This document shows positions 32,371-43,775 of a DNA stretch of 64,000 nt, piece after piece. The DNA comes from Neofusicoccum parvum. Lineage: Eukaryota; Ascomycota; Dothideomycetes; Botryosphaeriales; Botryosphaeriaceae. The notes under the pieces were generated by a model. That model ran no database searches. It was given only the letters and a program-made list of their open reading frames with translations, and was not told the DNA's origin. The stretch lies in contig CP087212.1 of assembly GCA_020912385.1 (NCBI GenBank), positions 2,418,001-2,482,000 on the forward strand. Reading direction: 5' to 3'. A program made the position numbers and the translations under genes. Position 1 is the first letter of the stretch, and every line of letters begins with the position of its first letter.

Positions 32371-34338
32371 ATGTCTTCTCCAGCTGAAGCGTCTTTCGCG
32401 CTGTCACTGCCTTTAACTTCGGTAATTCTCGGTTCAGCTTTCCACATATCGAGTCTCAAACTCCACCTGGACGACTATGGATGGCGCGTCGTCGGCCTGT
32501 GGAACTTGACGTTGTCTCTATTATTCCTCTTGTTTATCCGCAACTACGATGTCCTGGCAGCCACTCGTTTAGTCCTCACCTTTGCGGTCACATTTCTCCT
32601 AGGCTTCTTTGGTAGTACCTCTGTCTACCGTCTCTTCTTTTCGCCTCTCCGCAAATTCCGTGGTCCGTGGCAGGGTGTGCTTACTTCTTTCTACCGGTTA
32701 CACGCTGCGATTAAAACCAATGTTCGTTTATTCCGTGAGATAGACAGGCTTCACGAGAGCTATGGCGATTATGTTCGGATTGGGGGTCGCGAGCTTTCGA
32801 TTCTTAAACCCTCGGCAATTCCTCTTCTGTATGGAGCCAAGGCACAGTGCAGAAGGGGCACTTGGTACCACCATACCCCTGATGCCGAGGAAGACAGACA
32901 GGTGCTACTTATTACCGATCCCACCATTCACTCTTGGAGGAGGAGGATCCTTGACAGAGGATTCAGCAGCAAAGGCAAGTGGCTCCCTCAATTTCCTATT
33001 AGTGCACGATAATATCAAGACACTGCCTGGTTGAGTCCCCATGAGAAACACATATCCAATATTGGTTTCGTTTTACGGCGACGAATTCATCTGAAATGAT
33101 AGGACTTTGTTTCCGAGCGTCCTGTTAGTCGCGACAAGATGAATGCCTCGTGCCAGGATGGAGCTCAGGCTTCGGTTCTTTTGCCCGCGTCGGAACGATT
33201 CTAACGTTTTTTCAGCCCTTTCCGACTACGAGCCCCGCGTTCAGGACGTGATCAATGACCTTGTTCACGCTTTCGACGCCCGAGTAGGAACCTCGATCAA
33301 CTTGACCGATTGGATCAGTTTTTTCACATTTGACGCTATGGGTCGGGTTGCTTATAACCATGAATTCGGCATGATCAAGGATGGGAAAGGCACGGTCACA
33401 GTAGAGGGTAAGACTACTTCCCTCGACGCGCTGCGGGCCACCATGCAGATGTACGGCATTTTCGGTCCGGTTCCATGGTTGTTCAAGATGATCGGCCAAA
33501 TCGGCTTGGTCGGCGAGATGGCAATCTTTTTCAAATGGTGCCACGACACTATGCGCATGAAGCAAAAAGTGAGTCATCTCGGCACGCGCATAGGAGACTT
33601 CCTAATCAAACACAGAGTTTTGACGTGGTCAACGATACCCCCACCGACATCTCTAGCTGGATCATCAAGTCCCAGAATGACGCCTCAGATATCAATAAAC
33701 GTCAGACCCAGCGTTCAATCGAGAACGATTCCATCCTCCTCATCCTCGCTGGTAGCGATACCACCGCCTCTGCCATTACAAATGCTATCTTCTACCTCAC
33801 TCGCAACCCCGACTGCCTTACCAAGCTGCGCACCCAACTTGAAGCACTGCCGGACCACAGCTTAAAATCCCTCGCCACCGTTCGATACCTCGACCACATC
33901 ATTAACGAGACCTTGCGCCTCAAGCCCCCCGCTATAGAGGGTCTCGTTCGTGAGACGCCCGCCGGTGGAATAACTGTGCCCGATGACGGTACCTTTATCC
34001 CAGGTGGCACTATGGTGTCGATCCCGCCCTGGACGCTGCACCGCGACAAGCGGTTCTGGGGCAAAGATGCGGGGGAGTTCAGGCCAGAGCGCTTTGAAGG
34101 TGTGGACCTAACGAGCGAGACGGTGCCGTTTATTCCCTTCACCAGGGGCGCGTATACTTGCCCCGGCAAGCAGCTTGGCTACATCGAGATGAGGGGCGTG
34201 ATTTCGGCGGTGTTGATGAATTTTGAATTGAGCTTGGCCGAGGGCCAAGGTGAGAAGGACTTCGACGAAGGGTGTATGGATTCGTTTACATTGGCGAACC
34301 CACCGTTGATGATGGAGCTTAAGAGGAGGGAGGTGTAA
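32371..34338 (+). CDS. Cytochrome P450 monooxygenase
   Basis: Three exons: 32371..32974, 33216..33568 and 33616..34338, 559 residues. The N-terminus has three hydrophobic stretches (ER anchor) and then RLFFSPLRKFRGPW, the usual proline-rich hinge. The I-helix oxygen motif is ILAGSDTTA, the K-helix ExxR is ETLRLKP, the PERF region is FRPERFEG, and the heme loop is FTRGAYTCPGKQ with the cysteine ligand. All P450 hallmarks are intact. The first intron is unusual: 241 bp with a GC donor (GCAAGT..CAG). Splicing gives GFSSKALSDYEPRVQDVI, exactly the family pattern. The second intron is an ordinary GTGAGT..CAG of 47 bp. The substrate is unknown; the three-helix N-terminus recalls CYPs of secondary or xenobiotic metabolism. 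Confidence 0.92.
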
Positions 34339-34826
34339 CAAATGATTGAGACACCATGTACTGCTAGTACTGCGAACCTGCTGAGATATGCTACCGATTA
34401 TTTGTCCTGTATTGAATCCAATCACGATCTTGTGTACGTCAAGATTCTACGATCATTAATCTGAGGATCGAATGTGAAAATCTACCTGTATTGTTTTTTA
34501 AATTATACAGATCGTTCTTCCTCCGTGATGTTGTTGAAAACGATGGCATCGAAATACCGATGCCACCCTTAAAGAAACCCTCCCATAACTAGCAAACGCC
34601 TCATTTCCTTCGCATGCAAGATGACTCCGTAGCCGGGTGTTAAACCCTGCAGAGCTGCATCATGCCCGTCATGCTGTTGAAGAAAAACAAACATTCCTAA
34701 TCCCACCTGACGCTAGATGAGCCAACTAAAAGTGCATCATCTAAAGCTACTCGCCAAGATCCGAATCAAGCTCCGAGCCCGGTTCGTTCTACGATTGGCC
34801 ATAGCACAAACAATCCCAGTCTCAAC
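34339..34826. other. Intergenic, no feature seen
   Basis: About 490 bp between convergent 3' ends (P450 and adenosine deaminase). Confidence 0.4.
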
Positions 34827-36743
34827 TCACTCCATCTCATTCCCATATGTCTCTACAACCCACCCGCAAAACCTCTCCCACTCCTGGGCAAAGGCCCTCA
34901 TGGCCTCAGCTCTATTGCCTTCAGGCATACAGCTATACTCTAGACTCCACTCTGCCAACCGCCTCCACCCCCTCAAATCCATCTCGCTGTCTGCTACCAG
35001 CACTTGATACCAATCGTGGCTCAGTAGTCCGGCATCCCAGCAGCCCGGATCGTCAGAGTTGAGGGTGCACGGAACGCCGTGGCCGAGGAGGATCGGGAGT
35101 GGGTGGTTCTTGATACCCGAGGGAGTTAGGCCAAGGACCTCGTTGGAGATGGGGCAGGATTCGATGGCGATGCCGCGGTCGCGGCAGAGCTGGGTGAGGA
35201 GCGGATGGCGCGCCAGCGAGAAGGCGTGGCCGATGCGCTTGGTAGAGAGGAGAATGGCGTCGTAGAGGTTGGAGGATGTGGCTGTGGTGAGGGTTTCGCC
35301 AGCGTGAAAGATCTGTCCGGCGTACTTCAATGAGTCGGGTGTGTTTCTGGCGCACGGCAACTGTGGTCAGGTAGTTTGGAGAGAAGCAAAACCTACGAAA
35401 GGATAGTCCAAGCCCAGCTCATCACAGCGGGCACGGAAGTCCAGGAGTTCCTGAATCCAGTGAAGGTGTGAGTGGCCATCGTCTTCCTGGCCTACAAGTT
35501 CTGCTGTGAGTAACAGGTATCTTGATCCCCCCTCCAGGCTAGTCCAAGACGATGGATTGAGAACCTTTACTGACCTTGCATATCGAATCCTAAGTTCTGT
35601 TAGCGTCTAAACCATCAATTAATTAGCGACTGTCCGTCTTACCGCAAATCAGGTCTGGATACGCCTGCTTCAAATCAATTGCATCATCCATCATCCACTT
35701 CATGTTTTCCCTCTCCGCCAGTCTGAAGCTTCCGTATATGAATTTCACTCCCCACCAGACCAAGCCCTCTCCCTTGATCTTAGGCTCTTCTTGCTCCAAA
35801 ACCTCCTTTAGCAAACCAACCATCTCCCTTCTATTCAACTGGGCTGTGCCATCATCCCGCCAGACGAAGTTGTCCCACTTCATCGGAACCCTGATCTCTG
35901 CATACCCTATACCATCTCTGGCGCAATGCCAAAGAACTCTCTTGAAATGGTTCTTCCAGGCTGTCACGTACCCAGTCAACCCCCTTAAGACCATGAACGA
36001 CCGCTTGAACAGAGTCCAAATTCCATCAACCGTCCTTTCCACGCCAGAGGCCCGCACGTTAGTTTCTCAGATGGCGCAGAAAAAGAAGATCCTTCAGCTT
36101 ACTGCATCGTCTCATACGCATCCGCTGCGCTCAACACCACCTTCCCACATACCCATTCTTCTGCTGCCTGCGCACCTCCAGGGAATGCTACTAGAAACCG
36201 GGCATAAGGCATCCACGTCCCCGACACGTACCGCGACTCGAACACGCTCACGCCAGACTCCTCTGCCGCCCGCACATCCGCTTCCGGCAACACCTGGAAC
36301 GTCGGTAGCGCGGCAGCCAGGAACGCCGCGCTCGTCAGCGGCGCGTCAGTCCGGATACAGAGATTCGGCTGGCGACGCGCATCCTCCAAGAGAAGTGACG
36401 GGGGCAGCATGGCGTCGAGATGGCAATGCAGGAGTGCGCCCTTGGGAGCGCGCGAGGCGATGGCGAAGAGGGACGATCGGGCAATCGGGTGGGGAATGCC
36501 ATGGAGGAATTTGTGGCCAGGTTCGAAACCAAGGGGGATGGTGGCCGTGTTGGTGGTGGAGATTTCTCTCTGTTTGAGAGAGGCGACGACAGCGTTGGCG
36601 CGGGATTCCAGAGCGGAGGACGGAGAGGCGGTGGTGGTGGGATGTTGGGCGCGGTCGGCGGCGATGAGGGCGCCGCGGGCGGCTAGGTAAGCTTCTTTGG
36701 TGGCGTAGCGGGTACCAACGGGTGGAGGGGTGTAAGTGGACAT
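34827..36743 (-). CDS. Adenosine deaminase, ADGF/CECR1 type
   Basis: Five exons: 36743..36103, 36034..35643, 35589..35575, 35503..35397 and 35312..34827; 546 residues. Zinc and catalytic motifs in order are LLHCHLDAM (HxH), IFHAGETL (zinc His and catalytic Glu), RIGHAFSL (His), ESCPISNEVLG and TLNSDDPG (zinc Asp). That set, the long N-terminal domain and about 550 residues define the adenosine-deaminase-related growth factor group, which converts adenosine to inosine. Animal members are secreted; here no obvious signal peptide is present, so location is unclear. Exon 3 is only 15 nt and encodes GFDMQ with its flanking bases. The first ATG in frame is used; codons upstream lack ATG. All catalytic residues appear intact. 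Confidence 0.9.
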
Positions 36744-38122
36744 GGCCGGCGTTGCAGATTGCGAGAGGCGGAGGGGAGCTTGCGATGGTGTTGAGGAGAA
36801 TTCGAGATCTGAATCATCAACCGGTCTTGTTGCTGACGTGCATAATTGTGGGACGATCACGACAGCCAGGCGGTGTCCGCTTTAGTCACCGCCCTTGTGC
36901 TAGAGTAACGGGACTCTACAGGTCAAAAGTGGGGTAACCACCTGCCTAATCGGGGACGGGAAGCTTCGCTCAGATGAGAATACGGGCCAATCGACAACTG
37001 CTCAATTTAACCGATGAAAATTTGGACTTCTACTGACCCACACATTATTGGACCGTCATTGTGAAAGAATAAATGGAACTATCCCTAAATTTTCTGCTCG
37101 TGCCTCCAGCCACTCGAGTTAATGCACTTCCTTTTCCAGAGTATTTGAACGTTGATAAAATATTCCTTGGGCGCATTGTCAATTCAAACACAGAAACGCA
37201 ACCACGTTACTGTGTATGGCTTGCTGAAATAGCTTATAGCCTAGGTCAAAGCGTCGCGGACAAGACCGACGGCATATGCACTTGACGTAAAATGTCATTT
37301 GTGAATAAGTGATTATTGATAAATATCGCTGGTGCATCTCATGGAGAAACGCAATTTCGTTCTACAAAGGCGATGTATGGAAAAGTAAATAAAATCTACA
37401 AGAAATGGTGATCAATTGCTAGCAGACTATAGACGGGCACTGTAAACCTGTGAAATGCTTATTATCTATTGATATAAGGGGACGATAGCGGTGGGGTTTT
37501 ATCAGTACTATCAAGCCACTCGGCGACGACTTTACTAGTTGACTGGTACAAGATACTGTAATAACCAGCCTGCCGTTAATCCAGGCCCAGCCACTCTATA
37601 TGCAGAGGCGTGGTCGTAACAGCTCTATTAAATATAGCCGTTAATACTGTCGGGGTACTCGGAGAATTCGGCAATTCTGCGAAAGTGGCCTGTTTCGTAA
37701 AGCGCCCAGAGAGGTAGCAATGAGTAGATCCAGAGAGACTGTACAGGGTAGAGGCTCAAGGCTTCCGCGAATGGTAATTGAAGCCACCGACTGCCCTACC
37801 GGCCCGATCAGGATGGGGATCCTGTGTTTTTCCGTTTTTCCTGCCGCCGTGTGGGGAAGGTACGATAGCCGAAGTTCTTGGCCACCCAGTACGCACTGTG
37901 CGTGTTGCGCGTGGTTTATAGATTGAGGGGCAATGCTCCGAGTGCGGGGTGCGGAGAACTCGGTGAAACAGGGTATGATAGTCACATCCAAGGCAGGTAA
38001 TTTACTAATGAGGCCGAAAAACTGGTCAGATTTTGATTTGCCGAAGTTCGGGGAATCAAAATGGCAAGTATATGCGCTCATTCGTTTCTGCGCGTCATGG
38101 TCCAACAGAAGTATATGGAGTA
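36744..38122. other. AT-rich intergenic stretch, no gene seen
   Basis: About 1.4 kb. A 252-codon minus-strand frame at 37641-38399 overlaps the esterase signal-peptide exon and shows no domain, so it is not called. Composition is AT-rich at 37000-37640. Confidence 0.4.
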
Positions 38123-38130
38123 TATATAAA
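38123..38130 (+). promoter_or_regulatory. TATA box of the esterase gene
   Basis: TATATAAA, 127 bp upstream of the esterase ATG, followed by a pyrimidine-rich leader (CTTTCCTC, TCTCCTCCTTCTTTTC). Confidence 0.6.
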
Positions 38131-38256
38131 AGTATCTTTCCTCTGTGCTGAGTTTCTACAAGGCCACGAAACTGTGACTTTGTGTTACCGTCTGTTCTCA
38201 TATCCTGCCGTTCCCGTATCTCCTCCTTCTTTTCAATTCTGGGGACCACCGGCAGC

Positions 38257-39126
38257 ATGTTCTCTCTGGCATCCGTACTCGCATTTGTGGCAGCAGTGAG
38301 TAGCGTGAGCGCCAGCAACTCAGCCGGATGTGGGAAGGAGCCGATACTCACCAGTGGGGTGCATTCGCTCGTGGTCAACGAAAAGGATCGCGAGTACACA
38401 TTGAAGATCCCCGACAGCTACAACGCAGCAACACCCTACAAACTCATCTTCGGATTCCACTGGGCAAATGGCACCATGGAAAATATTACGGTCGGCGCAA
38501 CAACCGGCGGTGTGGTACCAGGATGGTCATACTACGGCCTGGAACGCCAGGCCAACAACACGGCCATCTTCGTCGCGCCGAACGGACTCAACAAAGGCTG
38601 GGCAAACGAGGACGGCGAGGACGTCGCGTTCGTTGATTCGATGATCAGCACCATCGAGACGAGCTTGTGCATCAACCAGAGCCAGCGCTTCGCCACCGGC
38701 TTCAGCTACGGCGGCTCCATGACCCGCACCCTGGCCTGCGCCCGAGCCAGCGTCTTCCGTGCAGTCTCCGTCCTTTCCGGCGCATTGCTCAGCGGCTGCG
38801 ATACTAGCAGCGACCCTATTCCCTACCTAGGCATCCACGGCACCAACGACCCGCTACTCTCGATTTCGCGGGGCTGCGAGCTGCGTGATGAGTTCGTCAA
38901 GAACAACGGCTGCACGCCGAAGGACGCGCCGGAGCCAGCAAATGGGACGCTAAGCCACGTCAAGACCGTTTATGAGGGTTGCAGCGCCGGCTATCCGGTG
39001 TGGTGGATTGCGTACGACGGAGGCCACATCTCAGCGCCGCATGATGGTCCCCCCCGGGACACTGATAGCGGCGACTCCTTTGCTCCTCCAGAAACATGGA
39101 AGTTTTTCTCTGAGTTCTTTGAGTAG
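38257..39126 (+). CDS. Secreted feruloyl-esterase-like enzyme (CE1, FaeC type)
   Basis: Single exon, 289 residues. MFSLASVLAFVAAVSSVSAS is a signal peptide; mature protein begins NSAGCGKEP. Family blocks are YTLKIPDSYNAATPYKLIFG, FHWANGTM (oxyanion region), RFATGFSYGGSMT with the GxSxG nucleophile, PIPYLGIHGTNDPLL with the probable Asp, and WWIAYDGGHISAPHDG with the His. This is the pattern of fungal feruloyl esterases/acetyl-xylan esterases in carbohydrate esterase family 1, which release ferulic or acetic acid from plant arabinoxylan. An upstream frame extends 25 codons, but the signal peptide fixes this ATG. Five NxT/NxS sites suggest glycosylation. No carbohydrate-binding module. Confidence 0.9.
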   Translation: MFSLASVLAFVAAVSSVSASNSAGCGKEPILTSGVHSLVVNEKDREYTLKIPDSYNAATPYKLIFGFHWANGTMENITVGATTGGVVPGWSYYGLERQANNTAIFVAPNGLNKGWANEDGEDVAFVDSMISTIETSLCINQSQRFATGFSYGGSMTRTLACARASVFRAVSVLSGALLSGCDTSSDPIPYLGIHGTNDPLLSISRGCELRDEFVKNNGCTPKDAPEPANGTLSHVKTVYEGCSAGYPVWWIAYDGGHISAPHDGPPRDTDSGDSFAPPETWKFFSEFFE

Positions 39127-40472
39127 CGTTTTGGCACTTCAATAGTGTCTCATAGCAAGTGATTTTTGCAGTATCGGGGTTTGGTAGTCAATTGCAAAGC
39201 AATGCATCGGCAGTACGATGTGAGGGGAAAGCGCCCATACACGGCTGAGGCTAAATGTGAAAAACTCTCTATGAGATCATACCCTATCGTGTAGCACAAT
39301 GTCTGATCCGAACTTTAAATCTAGTGGAGCTACAGGTGATATACAGGTTGTTGGGGTAAAGTCGATAGTAAACGTGCACGCTCGGCGAGGAATTGCATCC
39401 CAACCATAAAAGTTTGCAGCTCGCTGTCGAACACGTACACTCGCCTACCTTCGTCGTGTGTCCTCCCATTTCACACCCAACACTTCCAGCTTTAGCCGTA
39501 GAGAAATTATGCCACGAGTATCTTCAGGGCCGAGAGAACATCAGTGTCAATGCTTATTTACTAGTTTGCATGTCCCATTCGAAGCAAACCACGCGTGAAC
39601 TTGTGCGAGTTCTGTAGCACGCAAACTTTGAAAATGCTCATCCTCAGGGCGCAGTACCACCATCCATATAGCAAGGCACAGATTAGCTATTTCACTCTCA
39701 ACACACATCTCACGATGGCCACATCTGCTGTAATATCTCGAGTAACGTTCTTTGTTAACTGTACCCTCGGTCGAAGCTGTTTCGTTTCTTAACCCAACTA
39801 GTCTACGTAGTACCATGTCCTCTAGACTCTCGGTGGATGATTTCATGTCGTTGATAAGCTCATTAACGACATTTAAAAGAATAGACCGCGAGGCTTCAAG
39901 GTCACCTGAGCGTGCACATAGGGACGATACATATCCGGCTTACTCAGCACCGATCGAGTCACTTGAGGTTTTTTTTGCTAGTAGTGTCTCGTATGTATCT
40001 TCAAGTATGACGATATAGTAGACATACGGCGTTACTTCTCTCCGTCAAGTATACGAAAGAGGAATACGAGCAACGATTTTACGAAAGAGAATCCGAACTC
40101 CGGTTTTGCCAAGACAAACAAGAGCTGTACTTACACGGACCATGTAAGAAGGCTCAACTGCCCAGGTTTTAAGCCTGTTAGTATATCGCTAGAAAATACG
40201 TTCCTTGTCAATGTTAAGACACTATTATTTGAATTCGAGGGTCTTTCTAGAGGTATATCTAAGAAGCTATACACGCAACCCTACTACACGTAAAAAACAC
40301 TACTTTATAGTTTTTATGAGTATTGTCTTAGGATCCCTACACCCTTGTATGTCATAGTACAGAAAACAAATCCATGGCATTTCTTGGCCCAATTCCGCGG
40401 TGGCATAGCTTCTATTCTTAGGGAGTTTTGAGGCATTATTGGGAAATAGAGAGAACAGACTTCGCAGTTAAC
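39127..40472. other. AT-rich intergenic region with a coding-like scrap
   Basis: About 1.3 kb, strongly AT-rich, probably decayed. At 40050-40172 (+) a 40-codon frame reads YTKEEYEQRFYERESELRFC and ends at a stop; it looks like a piece of a protein but I cannot identify it. No intact gene. Confidence 0.4.
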
Positions 40473-40480
40473 TATATAAA
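40473..40480 (+). promoter_or_regulatory. TATA box of the second FAD oxidase
   Basis: TATATAAA, 82 bp before the chosen ATG at 40555. Because this TATA overlaps an in-frame ATG at 40480, it argues that translation starts at 40555 rather than 40480. Confidence 0.55.
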
Positions 40481-40554
40481 TGCACCATGTATTCGTGCTC
40501 CTATCATTCGCCATCGCTTCACTATCTTTATGTTCTCCTTGGTTTCCCATCACT

Positions 40555-42405
40555 ATGCAGACAAAACTCATGTTTCATTTCTTTGCGTACCTCCCTGCTC
40601 TTGCCTTTGGGAGTAACACATCAACTATCGCGCCCATAGGATGCCGCAAGCTGATTACAGACGATGACTGGCCTGCGACCTCGGTCTGGGAAGCCGCCAT
40701 CCCGGGTGTGATACGTCAAAACGGCAGCGACGCCCATGGCGGCCTGCCGAACTACCGAATTCGCGCCCAGAGCGCCTCTACCGTCCAGGCAGCCGTGAGA
40801 TTCGCAGCCGAGAACAACATCCGCCTGTCGGTTATCACCACGGGACACGACCAGCTGGGCCGGAGCGATGCGGGATCGGGGCTTATCATTGACCTGTCCC
40901 TGATGGATAAAGTCACTGTGCTCGAGTCGTTCACCCCGACCGCGGAAGGAGCTGCTAGCCCGAATTACACCGTCGATGTGCCGAATGTGGTTGTGCCCAG
41001 GGAGCGGGTGCAGGCTGCTGTCACATTTCAACCGGGTGTGGCTGGACTTGCGCTGAACTATGCGGTCGCTCCATCAGGGCTCTTTACCACGAGCGGAGCA
41101 GCCGGTACGACTAACTCCCTTGTAAAAACGTCCATCCCAGAACTGACATTATGGCAGCTGGAGTTGCTGTCTCCGGGGGATGGGGCCAGAATGGTGGCTA
41201 CGGTCCATTGACTGCGCAATACGGTCTCGGGGTCGACCAGTGGCTGGAAGCCAAGATCGTCACGCCAGACGGCAAGCTCAGAGTGGCAAACAGCGTCTCC
41301 AATACCGATCTCTTCTGGGCCATCCGCGGCGGCGGGGGAGGGACCTTTGGTGTCGTGGTCGAAGCCACCTGGAGGGCGCACGTCGCCGTTCCCATGACCG
41401 GCTTCAACTGGTACATCAACTCGACGATCACAGGCCCGGATGCGCTGGACCCCGAGACCGGCACCACACCGATCACCGATGCAATGCAGTATCTCCTCGG
41501 TGAGCTGCCAGAGCTGCAGGAGCAGGGAATTAGCGCTTTCATTTATGTGGATGTCAGCTCTGTGCGGTGCTACGCCATCCACCCAGGAAACGCCTCCGGA
41601 ATCGCCAACGCCAATGCCGTCTGGGGCCCGATCCTCACCAAGATGCAGTCATTCCCGGACATCAAACCCTTCCAAACCTCGTTGTACGACTTTGAAAACT
41701 ACAAGGATTTCTTTGTCACGACATACGGACCGCTCGTTCCTAAAACCGGTCTAGAAGCTCCGCCGAGAAACCACGGGATCTATCCCTACGACAGCCGTCT
41801 TTTGGCCCCTGAGCATCTCCGCGATCCAAGCATCATGGCTGCGCTGAAAGGCGCCCTTGGGACGTACGGCGTGCTCATGACGGCGCCGGGCCACTCGCAA
41901 GGTTCCGGCAACGACACCTCGGCCAACCCGGCTTGGAGGCGCGCAGTGGTGCATCTCGTCGCCGGTCCAGATGCCGAGGGCTTGCGGACGCTTGCTCCAG
42001 ACATGGGTGCATACATCAACGAGGTAACGTCGATTCCCCAACGACGCCCGCGACGACGACTAATGTGCAATTCAACAGGCAAGCACTAACGAGAAAAACT
42101 GGACGCAATCGTTCTGGGGCGCCAACTACCCGCGACTTTCGGAAATCAAGGCCAAGTACGACCCGGACATGGTGTTTTGGCAGACGCCAGGGATCAACGC
42201 GCACTACATGCAATCCGTTAATGGACGGGCATGCCTGATTCTTCCTCCTCTATTAACTTCCCCCCCAACACCGCCTGCAAGTGATCGGGTTGCTCCTGCG
42301 GATCCGGCGGCAGACGCGCAGTTCCTGTTTGGCTCGCTGGAGCTGATTGGTGCAACGTATCCGGCTCCAGGTACCCAGATTGGCTTACAGTCTCAATCAG
42401 CTTAG
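40555..42405 (+). CDS. Secreted FAD-linked oxidase with BBE-type C-terminus
   Basis: Three exons: 40555..41104, 41158..42023 and 42079..42405, 580 residues. MQTKLMFHFFAYLPALAFG is a short signal peptide, favoured over an upstream ATG at 40480 that coincides with the TATA box. RLSVITTGHDQLGRSDAG is the FAD pyrophosphate loop with the His, GVAVSGGWGQNGGYGPL is the second FAD motif and GGGGGTFGVVVEAT follows it. The C-terminal part SFWGANYPRLSEIKAKYDPD is the berberine-bridge-enzyme (BBE) domain. The family oxidises carbohydrates, alcohols or secondary metabolites and produces hydrogen peroxide. It differs from the other FAD oxidase at 19-21 kb in length and by the BBE extension. The final 60 residues after NGRACL are Pro-rich and variable, so the stop is slightly uncertain. 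Confidence 0.87.
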
Positions 42406-42904
42406 GCATTTCGGAGTAAAGATACATTTGTTGACAAGGGTTACAATCAAGGAAATAGCCTAATACACCCAACTTCGAAGACTGAAGCTTGACCGCGTCA
42501 TGACCTCTTCATAGTCCTGCAGTAATGTTCTTTGCAACCTTCCCCGCAAGCACATAGACAGTGGGACAGGGAACGAACCTGCGTCCCCATCTTGCACGTT
42601 CCAGCCGCATGCTAAACTGAACGGGCAGTCCCTTTAACAATATTCAGACGCTCCTGACCCCTCCCTGATGTTATCATTATTGACAGTGGCTTGGTCTTGA
42701 TGAACGGCACAGAGCTCGCAATCGAACCCTTGCCAGAAGGGAAAGGTGACTTCGAGCCTACGGAGCATGAGACATTCCGGGACCTGTTTCGTTGTAGCGT
42801 GGAGCAACGAGCCGGCGCCTTGCTGCTTCGGCGAGTCCGAGGCTGTGTGGTCGGCCAGGGCCATTTCCCTGGTCACGTGACTTATGATATGTTCCGTTTA
42901 CGCG
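42406..42904. other. Intergenic, with tRNA-like T-arm
   Basis: About 500 bp. On the minus strand a GCAGGTTCGTTCCCTGT T-arm-like hairpin occurs near 42568-42584, but no full cloverleaf could be drawn. A frame starting LVLMNGTELAIEPLPEGKG at about 42694 is coding-like but unidentified. Confidence 0.35.
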
Positions 42905-43114
42905 ATGAAGGCAGAAGCAGAAGCGCTGTTTGGCTGGGTGGTGCTGTTCAGCGCGGCCACCAGCGCGCAGAACGTCATCGAGGCACGCCGTGCCCGCGGC
43001 TAGCGCAGTCGCATCGCGCTGCTCGGTCGGCTCCCTTTCTTCATGATCTCGGCCCTGATACCAGTTTACTTGTACCTGGAGCCCATCATCCTTGATGGCC
43101 CCCTGGTAGGTTGA
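42905..43114 (+). pseudogene. Membrane-protein fragment, in-frame stop
   Basis: A 69-codon frame with an internal TAG at 43001-43003. It reads ALFGWVVLFSAATSAQNVIE, then after the stop IALLGRLPFFMISALIPVYL and EPIILDGPLV. Two hydrophobic helices separated by a basic loop recall the C-terminal membrane part of CDP-alcohol phosphatidyltransferases (ethanolamine/choline phosphotransferase type) in ascomycetes. No start exon, no active-site motif, and it ends before the Copia insertion. Most likely a decayed gene scrap; identity is a guess. Confidence 0.3.
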
Positions 43115-43392
43115 TACTCCGACCACGTCGTAGAGAGACAGCGAAATCCGCATGCGGCTTGGAAGGTAAAGGCTTTCGTAGACGATCTGCACCTCAACCG
43201 CAGATTAGCACCCGCGCCTCAGCCGTACACTAACACCTGCGCCGTAAACCCTCATTTCGTTGAGATTCTCGTCGAGGAATCACCGATGGTTAGGTCGTCC
43301 TTGCTTCCAAATGATTTACTTCTGCGTTCGGCTGTAGCAACAGAGCGATTCAGCAAGGGCTGCGATGATGAGGGATAGGGGTAATGCAACTT

Positions 43393-43608
43393 TGTCAACC
43401 ACATTGGCCCGCAATCACGTGTTTTACCTCCTTGTTCCACATGCGTTTTACTACTTGCCTTGTTACTACACCATACACCTACCCCTGCACAAGTCATTCA
43501 CCCTAGTTATGCGTATTTCCGTAAATCCGATCATTACACCTATATAGCAAGATTCTGTAGCAACAATAAGAAAACCAGCGGTGTCTTACTTTCTCGCGCC
43601 GTTCGACA
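43393..43608 (+). repeat. 5' LTR of the Copia element
   Basis: 216 bp, from TGTCAACCACATTGGCC to GCGCCGTTCGACA. Same sequence as the 3' LTR base by base as far as I can compare. Contains CTATATAG (43542-43549), a possible TATA element. Confidence 0.96.
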
Positions 43609-43627
43609 GTTATGAGCCCGGAAGCGC
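43609..43627 (+). other. Primer-binding site, half-tRNA initiator-Met type
   Basis: Directly after the 5' LTR: GTTATGAGCCCGGAAGCGC. Its complement contains GGGCTCATAAC, the anticodon stem-loop (CAT anticodon) of initiator tRNA-Met with the typical three G:C pairs. Copia-group elements are known to prime from the cleaved 5' half of this tRNA rather than from a tRNA 3' end. Confidence 0.75.
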
Positions 43628-43775
43628 ATACCACGCGCCAATGAGCATTCTTTCAAGCAAAACCTTCTACAACAAGTCTTTCTCTACTATACACTGCGAT
43701 GAGCAAGCAGTTTACTACTTACTTTTCCAAGTAACTACACGCAACAGCACGCAGTAGTTTACTTCAGCCCTTACC

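Noticed and set aside
37641..38399. 252-codon minus-strand frame
   Set aside because: Antisense to the esterase start and signal peptide; no domain, no splice structure; esterase on the plus strand is certain.
40480..40554. Upstream ATG for the second FAD oxidase
   Set aside because: It coincides with the TATATAAA element, so it cannot be in the transcript started from that TATA box.
42549..42640. Possible tRNA gene on the minus strand
   Set aside because: A T-arm-like hairpin (GCAGGTTCGTTCCCTGT) is present but acceptor and anticodon stems do not pair into a cloverleaf of normal size.
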